64,000 nucleotides of DNA from Meiothermus sp. (lineage in GTDB: Bacteria > Deinococcota > Deinococci > Deinococcales > Thermaceae), in NCBI RefSeq assembly GCF_026004115.1, contig NZ_BPIM01000001.1, positions 744,001-808,000 of the forward strand. The letters run 5' to 3'. The notes under the pieces were generated by a model. The model had not been told where the DNA came from. It searched no databases and saw only the letters and a program-made list of their open reading frames with translations. The position numbers and the translations under genes were made by a program. Within the stretch, counting starts at the first letter, position 1. Each line of letters opens with the position of its first letter. Below, piece after piece: positions 43,391-53,070 of the stretch.

Positions 43391-44359
43391 ATGGCTATGC
43401 GCCTTCAACAATTCTTAGCTCGCTCGGGCATTGCCAGCCGCCGCAAGGCAGAGGATTTGATTCGGGCTGGACGTGTTTCCATCAACAATCAAATTGCGAG
43501 CATTGGGGCGGTGGTGCAAACCGGCGATATTGTACGGCTGGATGGGGAGCGGGTGCGAATGCCCCAAAAAAAGGTGGTCATCGCGTTGCACAAACCCAAA
43601 GGCTACACCACCACCCACGAAGACGAACACGCCGAAAAACTGGTCTACGAGCTGGTACCCAGACACCCGGGTCTGCACTCGGTGGGGCGGCTGGACAAAG
43701 ATACCGAAGGGTTGTTGTTGCTCACCACCGACGGCCAGCTTACCCAGCTCCTGACCCATCCAAGTAATCAGGTACCCAAGCTCTACCGGGCCTGGTGCAA
43801 AGGCGGCAAGGTGAGCAAGGAAGCTTGCCAGCAACTCACACAGGGCGTAGTGCTGGGGGATGGGCTGGCCAAGGCTCTGGCAGCGCAGCCCATCAAGGAC
43901 GGCATCAAGCTCACACTGACCGAAGGGCGCAAGCGCGAGGTACGGCGTATGCTGCGGAAGGTAGGCTATCCGGTCGATCGGTTGGTGCGACTGGCGGTAG
44001 GGCCCATTGAACTGGGTGAGCTCGAGGTCGGCCAGTGGCGCTACCTTACCCCAGAGGAAATTAAGCTGCTGTACACCAACGCTGGACCGCCCAGGTTACG
44101 CAAGCCTGCCCAAAGCCAGCGCCAGAAGCCCGCTGCGCTCAGCAGTCGAGCCCTGTCCCCCGGCAAACGCAAGGACAGTGCCAGCCGAAGTGCATCCAGG
44201 CCCAAACCGGCTAAATTACCCCAGGCCGATGTACGAGCCAAAAAGAGTACCGTAGAATCGAGCAGTGAGCATCTTTCAACCCGGAAAAGGCAAGGTACAA
44301 CTCAGCGAAGTCCAAATCGCCGCCCGAATACGCGAACTGGGCGAGCAGATAAAACATGA
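43391..44359 (+). CDS. RsuA/RluB-type pseudouridine synthase
   Basis: This is a ~322-residue protein with an S4 RNA-binding domain (RLQQFLARSGIASRRKAEDLIRAGRVSINN) and a catalytic domain with VGRLDKDTEGLLLLTTDG (the active-site Asp) and EGRKREVRRMLRKVGYPVDRLVR. A basic tail of ~90 residues follows (KPAQSQRQKPAALSSRALSP and on) and the last ~32 codons lie inside hpt in another frame. Start at 43391 or the Met at 43397. RluB modifies 23S rRNA. Confidence 0.85.
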   Translation: MAMRLQQFLARSGIASRRKAEDLIRAGRVSINNQIASIGAVVQTGDIVRLDGERVRMPQKKVVIALHKPKGYTTTHEDEHAEKLVYELVPRHPGLHSVGRLDKDTEGLLLLTTDGQLTQLLTHPSNQVPKLYRAWCKGGKVSKEACQQLTQGVVLGDGLAKALAAQPIKDGIKLTLTEGRKREVRRMLRKVGYPVDRLVRLAVGPIELGELEVGQWRYLTPEEIKLLYTNAGPPRLRKPAQSQRQKPAALSSRALSPGKRKDSASRSASRPKPAKLPQADVRAKKSTVESSSEHLSTRKRQGTTQRSPNRRPNTRTGRADKT

Positions 44360-44795
44360 CTATGCAGGCCAGGAGCCCCATCTGGTCTGTGTGCTGAACG
44401 GGGCTTTCATCTTTATGGCCGACCTGGTGCGGGCCATAGACATGCCGCTCACCATGGACTTTCTGGCGGTTTCATCCTACGGCAACGCCCAGAAAAGTAG
44501 CGGCGAGGTGGAGCTCTTGAAGGACTTGCGGATGCCCATTGCAGGCCGCCAGGTGATTATCGTCGAGGATATTGTAGACACCGGCATCACCATCAACTAC
44601 CTGCTGCGTATGCTGGAGGCCCGCCAGCCCGCCTCGCTCAAAATTGCCGCACTGCTTTCTAAACCTTCACGGCGCAAAATCGAAGTGCCCATCCATTACC
44701 TGGGCTTTGAAATTGAGGATGCTTTTGTCTACGGCTATGGCCTCGACCGGGGTCAATTCGACCGCAATCTGCCTTTCATTACCTCTCAAGCCTGA
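44265..44795 (+). CDS. hpt: Hypoxanthine phosphoribosyltransferase
   Basis: This is a 176-residue protein from a GTG at 44265. VQLSEVQIAARIRELGEQI, LVCVLNGAFIFMADLVRA, and VIIVEDIVDTGITINYLLRML (PRPP motif) are diagnostic. It salvages hypoxanthine and guanine to IMP and GMP. The start lies 95 bases inside the preceding gene; the conserved N-terminus begins within the overlap, so a shorter start would cut the protein. Confidence 0.9.
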   Translation: MSIFQPGKGKVQLSEVQIAARIRELGEQIKHDYAGQEPHLVCVLNGAFIFMADLVRAIDMPLTMDFLAVSSYGNAQKSSGEVELLKDLRMPIAGRQVIIVEDIVDTGITINYLLRMLEARQPASLKIAALLSKPSRRKIEVPIHYLGFEIEDAFVYGYGLDRGQFDRNLPFITSQA

Positions 44796-45019
44796 AAATA
44801 GATGCTGGGAAAGGCTTATGCGGATTATTGTGGCGAGCGATTTGTATCCAGAAAAACCCGCCCTTACCTTAAAAGCCCTGGGCCCAAGAATCAGCCTTTC
44901 TAATCCTCGACATTTTTACATTAGACCCCAAACTGACTTTTGGCCTACAACCTTAGACTTTCGACGTTTGACATGACCCAAGCAACCAAAACCCGATCAA
45001 TCACCCATCGGCGCAACCT

Positions 45020-45697
45020 ATGAAAAGCTATCGTTACCTGGACTTGATTACAGCCCTGTTTGTGGTGGTGCTGATTGCCTCCAACATCGCCTCGACCAAA
45101 GTGGTGCTTCTGGGCCCTTTCACCTTCGACGGCGGTACTTTGTTGTTTCCGCTGGCCTACATCTTTGGGGATGTGCTCACCGAAGTATATGGCTACAAAA
45201 AAAGCCGCCGGGTTATCTGGACGGGGTTCTTCTTGCTGCTGCTCTCCACCCTCACCTTTGGCCTGGTCAATGCCCTGCCTGCTCCATCAGACGAGTTTAG
45301 CCAGAAGTCTGCCGAGGCCTTTGCCACCATCCTGGGTCTGGTGCCGCGCATTGTGCTGGCCAGCCTGGTGGCCTATTTTGTGGGTGAGTTTGTCAACAGC
45401 TACATCCTGGCCAGGCTCAAGGTAGCCACCAACGGGCGCTGGTTGGCCCTGCGTACCATCGGCTCTACCCTGGTGGGGCAGGGGCTGGACACCGCTATCT
45501 TTTTGCTGATTGCCTTTTATGGTGTCTGGGACAACAGCCTGCTCTGGACGGTATTTGTCTCCAACTACATCTTCAAAATGGGAATCGAGGTGTTGTTCAC
45601 CCCCCTGACCTACACGGTGGTGGGCTTTTTGAAGCGAGCTGAGCAGGAGGACTACTACGACCGCGACACCAACTTCAATCCCTTCTCGGTTCGGTAG
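45020..45697 (+). CDS. Queuosine precursor transporter (YhhQ type)
   Basis: This is a 225-residue protein with about six membrane helices. ASNIASTKVVLLGPFTFDGGTLLFPLAYIFGDVLTEVYGYKKSRRVIW and ALRTIGSTLVGQGLDTAIFLLIAF are the YhhQ/DUF165 signatures. It takes up queuine or preQ precursors for tRNA modification. No preQ1 riboswitch pattern was recognised in the 44796-45019 leader. Confidence 0.8.
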   Translation: MKSYRYLDLITALFVVVLIASNIASTKVVLLGPFTFDGGTLLFPLAYIFGDVLTEVYGYKKSRRVIWTGFFLLLLSTLTFGLVNALPAPSDEFSQKSAEAFATILGLVPRIVLASLVAYFVGEFVNSYILARLKVATNGRWLALRTIGSTLVGQGLDTAIFLLIAFYGVWDNSLLWTVFVSNYIFKMGIEVLFTPLTYTVVGFLKRAEQEDYYDRDTNFNPFSVR

Positions 45698-45987
45698 AAC
45701 AAAAGGCGCTTTGCAGCTCTTGCAATTGACCATTCCAGCATCGCGTTCCTGCGTTTCATGGACCAAAACCTTAAGCCGAAGGCCAAAAGCGTTCAGGCTT
45801 GTGAAATGGAGCTAAGTACAACAACGTTAGGAATTTGCTCTAGCCGAAAAGGGGAGCCCATAAGCTGCGCCGCTTTTAAAGACCGGCCACTTCTTTCACC
45901 GAGACCGTCACCACAAAAAATCTAATGTGGGCGCACTTAAAAACCTGAGGCTTGTGATAGTCTACTGACACTCTTACGACGCTGTAC

Positions 45988-47325
45988 TTAGCGCCCTAGC
46001 TGCACATTCAGAATGGTTTCCCCATCTTCGTTCTTGCCAACCTCGGCCATAGCTGTATGGCTTTGCCCGTTTACACTGACGGTCACGCGGTGCGAGCCCA
46101 GAAAGGCTCGAGTACGAAATACCCCATCTTTGTCGGTTTTTCCCTGGGCTTTGGTCCACCACCGGCCCTTGATCAGCGTTCTGAGGCGTTCGTAAGCCGG
46201 CTTGGGGCTCATGTCCGCACGCAGCAGACCCGCGGGCGCTCCCATCCAGGCATTCAGGTCGGACAAATCCCACCAGGTGATGGCTTCTATGCTGGGGTGG
46301 CTAAACAGCACTCGGTAAAGGTTCTCCACATATTCGGCCTGGATGGCCTCTCCTTCCGGTGTGCTGGGCCAGGGACTGGGGCGGGAGCTGTCCCAGGCGA
46401 TGTTTGTCCCGCTTAGAACGCTAATTTCGCTGAAGCGCACCGGACGTCCAAACTGGGCAATCCGGTCTACCCTCTCCCAAACTTCTCGCATACTCCAGAG
46501 TTGCTCGTGCATGTGGGACTGGATGCCAAAAGCATCGGGCAGGCGGTTGAGCCGTGCAAGTTCGGCGTATAACCGGAGGACAAAAGGGCCCGTCTCGTAA
46601 TCGTTGTAGATGTAGGTCAGGGCCTCGCCGCGCCCTGCCGCTCTTGCCCATTCAAAAGCAGTGAGTACGTAGAGTACCGGACCATCGCGCCGTAGCCACT
46701 GCTGAACCCCATTGGCTTCTTGAAGGTTGTTGGCTTCGTTGACCACATCCCAGTACTTGATGCTGCCCTTGTAGCGCTGGATGATCTCGTTCACCCGCTC
46801 GCGCACCAGCCCAATGGTCTGGTCGGGGTCGCTGGGAATCCAGCTGGGGTTGTAGAAAGACCACACCAGGGGATGTCCCAAAAGGCTGAAGTTGTGTTCT
46901 TCCAGCCAGCGAACCATGCGATCCAGGCGAGCGTAGTTACGCTGTCCCTTTTGTGGCTCGAGCTCGGCCCAGTAAAAAGGGAGGGTGGCATAGTTGAAAA
47001 CCTCGAGCAGGCGGTTCTGATACGAACGCTGCCAGGCTGCCCCATTTTGAGGCTCGAGGTTGAAGACATTGACACCAAACAAAAAAGCGTGACGGGTCTG
47101 CTCGACCCGCACCTGGGCCTCGGGCACGGGCTGCCCCCTGGCATCGCGCACCCGGACTACCAGCACACCCTTGCGGTAGCGCTCGATGCGGGCATCAACT
47201 CCGGCCATGATGGCCCCATCATAGGTTGTACCTACCGTCATGGCAGCTATAACGGTAGGGCTGCATCCGCTCAAAGGAAGCACCAGAAGCAAAAAGGCTG
47301 TATAAAAAAAGTATCTAATCCGCAC
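45988..47325 (-). CDS. GH10-type glycoside hydrolase, lipoprotein
   Basis: This is a 445-residue protein with a lipoprotein signal (FFYTAFLLLVLPLSGC, lipobox LSGC). A small beta domain (VVRVRDARGQPVPEAQVRVEQ) precedes the barrel. HPLVWSF, KYWDVVNEANN (acid/base Glu) and VRFSEISVLSG (nucleophile Glu) are GH10 active-site segments. A final beta-sandwich follows. GH10 enzymes cleave xylan; here next to polysaccharide genes it may instead trim the cell's own glycan. No other gene is seen in 45698-45987. Confidence 0.75.
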   Translation of the reverse strand: MRIRYFFYTAFLLLVLPLSGCSPTVIAAMTVGTTYDGAIMAGVDARIERYRKGVLVVRVRDARGQPVPEAQVRVEQTRHAFLFGVNVFNLEPQNGAAWQRSYQNRLLEVFNYATLPFYWAELEPQKGQRNYARLDRMVRWLEEHNFSLLGHPLVWSFYNPSWIPSDPDQTIGLVRERVNEIIQRYKGSIKYWDVVNEANNLQEANGVQQWLRRDGPVLYVLTAFEWARAAGRGEALTYIYNDYETGPFVLRLYAELARLNRLPDAFGIQSHMHEQLWSMREVWERVDRIAQFGRPVRFSEISVLSGTNIAWDSSRPSPWPSTPEGEAIQAEYVENLYRVLFSHPSIEAITWWDLSDLNAWMGAPAGLLRADMSPKPAYERLRTLIKGRWWTKAQGKTDKDGVFRTRAFLGSHRVTVSVNGQSHTAMAEVGKNEDGETILNVQLGR

Positions 47326-47445
47326 TTTAGCTTATTGTCCCTATGCAGGTGATACCCGGGTGTAAGAAGCCCAACAAATACCCGCGCCAACGCCCCCCTA
47401 ACTACGGACGCCATAGAGCGTGTTCGCTGGAGCCAAGCACAAACG

Positions 47446-48786
47446 CTAAGGCCTCTCGAGGCCGACAGAGGTTTCGGCATGGGAGGGCCTGGTTTCCCTT
47501 TCCATCAAGGCCCAGCCCAAACCAATCAAGATCCAGTGTGGAATAGCCACCTGAGGGCTTTCCAGATATACATCGGTAGCCCCGTTGATGAGGTTGGCGA
47601 TGGTGCATACAAAAATAGCGATCAACAAAGTGCGATTAGCATAGCTATAGTGTTTGCGTGCCAGGCTCCAGACCATCGACACCAGAAAAGTAGCGTAGGT
47701 TAGCAGCCAGGCAATGGAAATAACCCAGCCCCCTCGAGCCAGAATGCCCATCAAGGCGTTATGGGGGTTGCGCAACACATCCAGCGTATCGGCCTCGACG
47801 GTCTGGAAACCGTAGTGATCGGCCAGGTTAACCCCCCAGCCCAGCCCCATGAGGTAGTACTCATTGACCACGGCCTCGTTCCAGATGGCCGTCCACCAGG
47901 CCAGGCGCCAGTTGGCGTTCTGGGTGGTGGTGCTGTCGAGCTGCCCCGCCTGGTCGGGCTCGAGGAAAAACAGAGCATTGGCCGCCAGCTGGTTGACGCT
48001 GATCTCCCGGTATCCCAGGCTGATCCGAACATCGAAGATGGCCAGCAAACTTACTGCCACAAACACCGCCACCATCAACCACAAACTGCGAGCCCGGAAT
48101 GGCCCCTGCAAGACAAAACCCACCGCGTAGGCGGCCAGAGACGAGCGGCTGCGGGCAGCCGCAAACGCTACCAGGGCCAGAATCCAGGCCATGAAAGCCG
48201 GCGGCAAATAGCCTCGTACCCATATCACGGTAAAAAACAGCAACGGAATAATCGCGTCGGTAGGCTTGTAGGTCAGAATGGGCACGGTGGTTTGTGGGAA
48301 GTACGGCAGATAATCCACCAGGAAAATAAAACCGGTAATCGAGATGCTCATGCCCAACAAGACCGCCCAGGCCATTTTGGGCATCAGCCACGCCAGCGCC
48401 TGGTCATCCAGGCGTACCAGAAGTCTCCGAGCCGCAAAATAGGCCAAAAACCCGTACAACCCGTAGTAGAGTGTGGCAAAACTGCGGATGACTTCCAGCA
48501 GCGGCTGTTCCAAAAACCAGGCTGAGTAGATGATCTGGCCCAGGCCAAACAGGAAAACAAACACAAATAGCCAGGCTGAAATCTGGCGAGGAAAGTGCAA
48601 TCCCCCCGACCAGACCGCCAGCGCCACTCCGACCAGCAGGGCGACCTCGCCAATCAGAACCGGATAGTAGCCGATATAGCCAAAAGCCCGACTAAAGGCC
48701 CAATACCCTGCCACCAAAACCAGCAGCAACCCGCCCAAAAGCATCGATGGGCGTACCACCCATTTGCTCGAGCTATCAATCAGCAT
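47446..48786 (-). CDS. O-antigen ligase/polymerase family membrane protein
   Basis: This is a 446-residue protein with ~12 hydrophobic segments. A large loop holds the family pattern RNPHNALMGILARGGWV and LMGLGWGVN, typical of Wzy/WaaL-type proteins. It polymerises or transfers the lipid-linked glycan outside the membrane. It lies in a run with two glycosyltransferases and a flippase on the same strand. Confidence 0.75.
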   Translation of the reverse strand: MLIDSSSKWVVRPSMLLGGLLLVLVAGYWAFSRAFGYIGYYPVLIGEVALLVGVALAVWSGGLHFPRQISAWLFVFVFLFGLGQIIYSAWFLEQPLLEVIRSFATLYYGLYGFLAYFAARRLLVRLDDQALAWLMPKMAWAVLLGMSISITGFIFLVDYLPYFPQTTVPILTYKPTDAIIPLLFFTVIWVRGYLPPAFMAWILALVAFAAARSRSSLAAYAVGFVLQGPFRARSLWLMVAVFVAVSLLAIFDVRISLGYREISVNQLAANALFFLEPDQAGQLDSTTTQNANWRLAWWTAIWNEAVVNEYYLMGLGWGVNLADHYGFQTVEADTLDVLRNPHNALMGILARGGWVISIAWLLTYATFLVSMVWSLARKHYSYANRTLLIAIFVCTIANLINGATDVYLESPQVAIPHWILIGLGWALMERETRPSHAETSVGLERP

Positions 48787-48996
48787 CTAAACCAATCTCC
48801 TGCAGTTCCCTGGGGGGTTGTGGGCACGGTGTGCTTCATAGGGCCTCCGTAGACTATCTGATTTTGACTGATGCAGCAGCCAAATACCCACAACACTCTT
48901 CTGAACAAATATATAACCGACCAGGGGCAGTTCAGGTTTGCAACGGTTACGCCCAACGTTACGAACCGATTATGCAATGTGAACTAAAGGAGTTGT

Positions 48997-50265
48997 TTAG
49001 CGGGTAGGGAGTTTTTTGTTCGGTGGGTTCTCCCTGCCGGCCAGTATGCGCCTGTATAGCTGAATCATTCGCTCTGCCCGAACCGACTGGCTATTGGCCT
49101 TGACATATTCCCAGCCAGCCTTGCCCATCTCATACCTTAGCTGGGGGTCGGCATGTAGCTTTCGGATTCCCTCGGCGAGCCCTGTAACCGCTTCGTCGGG
49201 GGTGGTTACGGGAACCTTGAGCGTGGCAGCATCGGGCAAATGGTAGCCCACCCCTTGATGGCCCAGGGTCAGGACGGGCAACCCCTGGGCCAGGGCCTCG
49301 AGGGTTACGTTACCGAAGGTATCTTGTAAGCTGGTAAAGACAAAAATATCTGCTTCGAGGTACAAACCGCGCATTTGATGCCAATTCACCATCCCCAAAA
49401 ACCTCACGGTATCTGCCAAATTCAGCCTGACCACCTCGGCCTCCCAGGATCTACGGAGCGGCCCATCCCCCGCAACCAGTACCCGCAGGGGCAAATCCCG
49501 CAGACGCTCGAGCGCTTCCAACAGCAGCGGCAGCCCCTTCCTGGGCTCAAAGCGGCTTGCCCACAATAGGGTCAGATATTCCTTGGGCTCTCGCTTGGGA
49601 AACACCATTGGGATATGCTCGTCTGCTATACCAATAATGTTGAACATCTCCATCCGCCTGGCCCCGGCCAGGCGCAACACCTCCACGGTTTCTGGGTTAA
49701 TGGTCAGGATCATGGCCGATTGCTGCACGGCCTTGCGGATAGCAGGTATCCAGGGCAGCAACTTGACCCGCAGGGTTCGTAAGAATTCACTGCGCCAAGC
49801 TGCCCCAAAATAGCGCCGAAACGCAGTCGGGGCCACCTGACCTCCCCCGACCGGCCCCCACACAAACGGAACCGGCAAGCGCCAGAACTGCGGAGCCGAG
49901 CTGATGGTTGCCCAGCTCACGTAATGAACCAGATCAAAAGCCTTTTCCTGATGGAGTTTTCTAGCTACCCGGTAAGCTTCTTGCTGCCACAAAAGATAAT
50001 GCAAACGCAATTTTCCCAGCTGATGGGTGTCCCAGGGATTCATCCAGCCCGCTAGTTGCACAAAGCCCGCTAGTTGCACAAAGTAAAAATGCAGATTGGG
50101 ATTGGGATGTTTGGCTAAAAAATCCTCGATGTTCTGGCGGTATTCAGGATGGGTAATGACCCACACCTCACAGTGTTGCGAGAGCGACCAGGCCCATGAC
50201 CAGGTGATGGCTTGCTCAGAACCATGATCTGGGCTGCAAGCAAAACCCACCAGCAAAATACGCAT
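48997..50265 (-). CDS. GT4-family glycosyltransferase
   Basis: This is a 422-residue GT-B protein. LLVGFACSPDHGSEQAITWSW is the N-terminal acceptor loop, WASRFEPRKGLPLLLEALERL and VFTSLQDTFGNVTLEALAQGLPVL (E-x7-E region) form the donor site. A direct 18-bp tandem duplication gives FVQLAGFVQLAG in the N-terminal domain (DNA 50048-50083). The donor sugar is unknown. Confidence 0.8.
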   Translation of the reverse strand: MRILLVGFACSPDHGSEQAITWSWAWSLSQHCEVWVITHPEYRQNIEDFLAKHPNPNLHFYFVQLAGFVQLAGWMNPWDTHQLGKLRLHYLLWQQEAYRVARKLHQEKAFDLVHYVSWATISSAPQFWRLPVPFVWGPVGGGQVAPTAFRRYFGAAWRSEFLRTLRVKLLPWIPAIRKAVQQSAMILTINPETVEVLRLAGARRMEMFNIIGIADEHIPMVFPKREPKEYLTLLWASRFEPRKGLPLLLEALERLRDLPLRVLVAGDGPLRRSWEAEVVRLNLADTVRFLGMVNWHQMRGLYLEADIFVFTSLQDTFGNVTLEALAQGLPVLTLGHQGVGYHLPDAATLKVPVTTPDEAVTGLAEGIRKLHADPQLRYEMGKAGWEYVKANSQSVRAERMIQLYRRILAGRENPPNKKLPTR

Positions 50266-50405
50266 TTCTAAAGACCCACCCCCGTCTACTTTACTTGTTT
50301 TTCAAACCCATTTTGGGTTGTTTTTGGTGCTGGCTATGGGCTATCTTTTTGATAGCAGGCTGCAATTATAGTCAGCATGTCAATTACGAAAATGTGCCAA
50401 GGTCG

Positions 50406-51506
50406 TCACCTGACAACTACCCGCTGGTAAAGTTCGATGTATTGTGTGGCGATGCGTATGGGGGACAGTTCGGTTCTGCAATAGTCCCTGGCGCGTTCGG
50501 ACCAGCGTGCTAAAGCCGCCGGATCGCTCAAATAGTTGCGAACTTGTTGGGCCATTTGCGCCGAATTGCCCGATAAAGGCAGCGCCAGGCCAGCCTCCTG
50601 AAGAGTTTGGGTCATTTGCAAACCACTGCTGACCAGGCAGGGCGTGCCCACCGACATGGCTTCCAGCACCGACATGCCAAACCCCTCCCAGCGCGAAAGC
50701 TGGATATAGGCTTTAGCCTGGGAAAGCACCGCAAGTTTATGTTCCCCAAAAACCGGCGCCTCGAAATGCACATTGGAAGAGGCGGTCTCTTTGAGCCGAT
50801 TCAGCCAACGGAGGGTTTTGGCATCCTCGGTTCCATAAAGCCTGAACTCGTACTCCGGCAGTTCGTTGGCCAGGGCAATCAGGTAATCTATTCCCTTTTG
50901 CATCACATCAAAACGGCCCAGGTATACCAGGGTTTTGCTCTCAATCCCTTGCCACACGACCTCTTTTATGGGTGGGGCCGGATTGGGAATAACCTGCACC
51001 ATACCCTTGAAACCCGGCACAAAGGCTTTTATATCGGCAGCCTCGCCGGTAGTCAGGGCGGTAATGGCAGCAGCCATATAGAAGCGCGGCTTCTCGATAA
51101 AGCGTGCATAAGGCCATTTTTTGAGGCGCCCACGCCGTAGCGATTGAGATGACAACTGACCGTGGGAGGTGATGATGAAAGGAATCCCTCGAGCCCGCAG
51201 CACCCGTGCTAGCTGGTATTGCTGCGGGATGAAGACAGAATGCATGTGAACCACATCGGGCTCAAAGCGATCCAGTAACCCGGCCAGGGTGGTTGAGTCC
51301 CAACCCAGGTTTTTACGAGGCAGAAAGCGATGCTCGAGGCCCGCTTGCTCAAGGGCAGTTTGCCCAACTGCATTGAGCGGATCACGGCTTACGATCTGAA
51401 CCCGATGACCCAGGGCAGCCTGGGCCGGAGCAATCGCCCAGAGCGTGGTACTGACCCCATTAACCTCGTCGGATCCGCTGGTATCACACACGTGCCAGAT
51501 CTTCAT
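50406..51506 (-). CDS. GT4-family glycosyltransferase
   Basis: This is a 366-residue GT-B protein. WHVCDTSGSDEVNGVSTTL and VVHMHSVFIPQQYQL in the N-terminal half, then VYLGRFDVMQKGIDYLIALAN and LSRWEGFGMSVLEAMSVGTPCLVS, the conserved E-x7-E nucleotide-sugar site. It follows the flippase by 12 bases and acts on the same glycan. Confidence 0.8.
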   Translation of the reverse strand: MKIWHVCDTSGSDEVNGVSTTLWAIAPAQAALGHRVQIVSRDPLNAVGQTALEQAGLEHRFLPRKNLGWDSTTLAGLLDRFEPDVVHMHSVFIPQQYQLARVLRARGIPFIITSHGQLSSQSLRRGRLKKWPYARFIEKPRFYMAAAITALTTGEAADIKAFVPGFKGMVQVIPNPAPPIKEVVWQGIESKTLVYLGRFDVMQKGIDYLIALANELPEYEFRLYGTEDAKTLRWLNRLKETASSNVHFEAPVFGEHKLAVLSQAKAYIQLSRWEGFGMSVLEAMSVGTPCLVSSGLQMTQTLQEAGLALPLSGNSAQMAQQVRNYLSDPAALARWSERARDYCRTELSPIRIATQYIELYQRVVVR

Positions 51507-51518
51507 CGCTACGCTCTC

Positions 51519-52844
51519 TCAGGCAATTTTGCGCCCATACCGATACCAGACCAGTGCAGCCAAAACCGTCAGCAATACATTCGACGAGACCTGTATCATA
51601 ACTGCTCCCTGCACCCCGTTGTGGCTGATTAGAAAAATGCCCGCAGATACCATAAAAGTTACAGTTATCGCGTACAACACAATAATCCAGCGCAGTTTTT
51701 CCTGCGAGCGCAAGGCCGACAAAAACACGATAGAAAACCCGACCAGCAGGGGCAGTGCGCCATAGGCAATCAGGAGATAGCTGATGGTTTGGTAGTTCTC
51801 TCCATATAACAAAGCAAAAATCCAGCTATGCAGAAGCGCCAGTATCAACCAGGCCAGCAGCCCCGTAAAGAAAAAAACGGTTGCGTAGCGCAACACCACT
51901 CGAGTGAGTTCGGCGGTGGTGCGGGCCCTGGCAAAAATCGGTATCAACAAAGCGCCAAAAGCATTCATAAAGCTATAGACCGGCAGCACCGTATTTTCCA
52001 GCGCCCGCAGGCTACCCACCGCAGCCAGGCCGCTGATATGGGACAGAATCAAGTAGGGAAAGGCTGCGATTACAACGGCCAGCAAGCTCGCGGGCAGGCT
52101 CCACCGGCCATAACCCCAGTGGCTGCGCAATACCACCCTGAACAGCGACATCCACCGACCCAGACCGCCGCCGTTTTGGGTAGGCAGTCCCATCTGCACG
52201 CTGCCCAGCCCCCTAGAGGACTCGGCCACCAGGCCCCGCCCCAGACTGCGTTCTACCCACAACCCCGAGCACAAGGCCGAAAAGCCCATCAGGCAAAGTG
52301 CCGAAAAAGCATTCAACCAGGACAGGTGATTAAAGAGCAAAGCCGAAGATAAGAAAACCGGCATGTAGATCAAGCCACCCTTGGCGGCAAGGGCCGGAGT
52401 AAGGTTGGCGTAGCACACCCGGCGCACCAGCATGGTGTAAAGCATCAGCGGCATGGCCACCGCCAGACCCAGGTACATTCCGGTAAAGGTTGGATCACGC
52501 TGCAAAGAAGCCACCAGCAGAATTACGCCCGTAGCACTCAAAGTGAGAATCCAGTTGAGGTGCACTACAATTTTTTGATAGGTAGCGGGCGCCTGACGAA
52601 AGCGGTTAGAAGAGAAAACCATCATCGGCTCGATAATCAGAGGGTTTTGAATCTGGTAGGCGATACTCAGAATGGCCCATCCCAGGGCAAAAGCACCGTA
52701 GGAATGCGGCTCGAGCCAGCGGGCCAACAAAATATTGATCAGGAAATTGGAAGCACCATAAAGCCCCTGATCCAGCACCGCCCAGGCGAAGCGGCTCGGA
52801 AAGCGCTCACGAATGAAATTGTTAATCCAGAGAATCGTAGACAT
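51519..52844 (-). CDS. Wzx-like polysaccharide flippase
   Basis: This is a 441-residue protein with about 12 membrane helices and the MATE/MVF-type start (FAWAVLDQGLYGASNFLINILLARWLEPHSYG). It moves lipid-linked repeat units across the membrane before polymerisation. The 52845-53070 gap to the divergent copolymerase probably holds promoters for both directions; the bases are AT-rich with no clear motif. Confidence 0.75.
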   Translation of the reverse strand: MSTILWINNFIRERFPSRFAWAVLDQGLYGASNFLINILLARWLEPHSYGAFALGWAILSIAYQIQNPLIIEPMMVFSSNRFRQAPATYQKIVVHLNWILTLSATGVILLVASLQRDPTFTGMYLGLAVAMPLMLYTMLVRRVCYANLTPALAAKGGLIYMPVFLSSALLFNHLSWLNAFSALCLMGFSALCSGLWVERSLGRGLVAESSRGLGSVQMGLPTQNGGGLGRWMSLFRVVLRSHWGYGRWSLPASLLAVVIAAFPYLILSHISGLAAVGSLRALENTVLPVYSFMNAFGALLIPIFARARTTAELTRVVLRYATVFFFTGLLAWLILALLHSWIFALLYGENYQTISYLLIAYGALPLLVGFSIVFLSALRSQEKLRWIIVLYAITVTFMVSAGIFLISHNGVQGAVMIQVSSNVLLTVLAALVWYRYGRKIA

Positions 52845-53070
52845 TGATGCCTCAGGTCATGAGAAATTTTGTGAGAGGCATATTTTATTCACTCAACAAA
52901 ATATCGTTTTTCAACACCTACTATAGCGTTATTCAATTCTGTTAGCTCTAGGCCAATCCACATAACGCACCTATTGTATTGGGCCAGGGGTCGCAGTTTA
53001 TAAAGCTATGCCTAACAGGACGTGATATCTGACAGCCCAAAAATACCAAAGGTTTATATAATACTTCGAT

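Noticed and set aside
44796..45019. preQ1 riboswitch before the YhhQ-type gene
   Set aside because: I could not find the stem and the A-rich tail pattern of the aptamer.
48997..50265. 18-bp tandem duplication as a frameshift or pseudogene signal
   Set aside because: It is in frame and only adds six residues to an otherwise intact glycosyltransferase.
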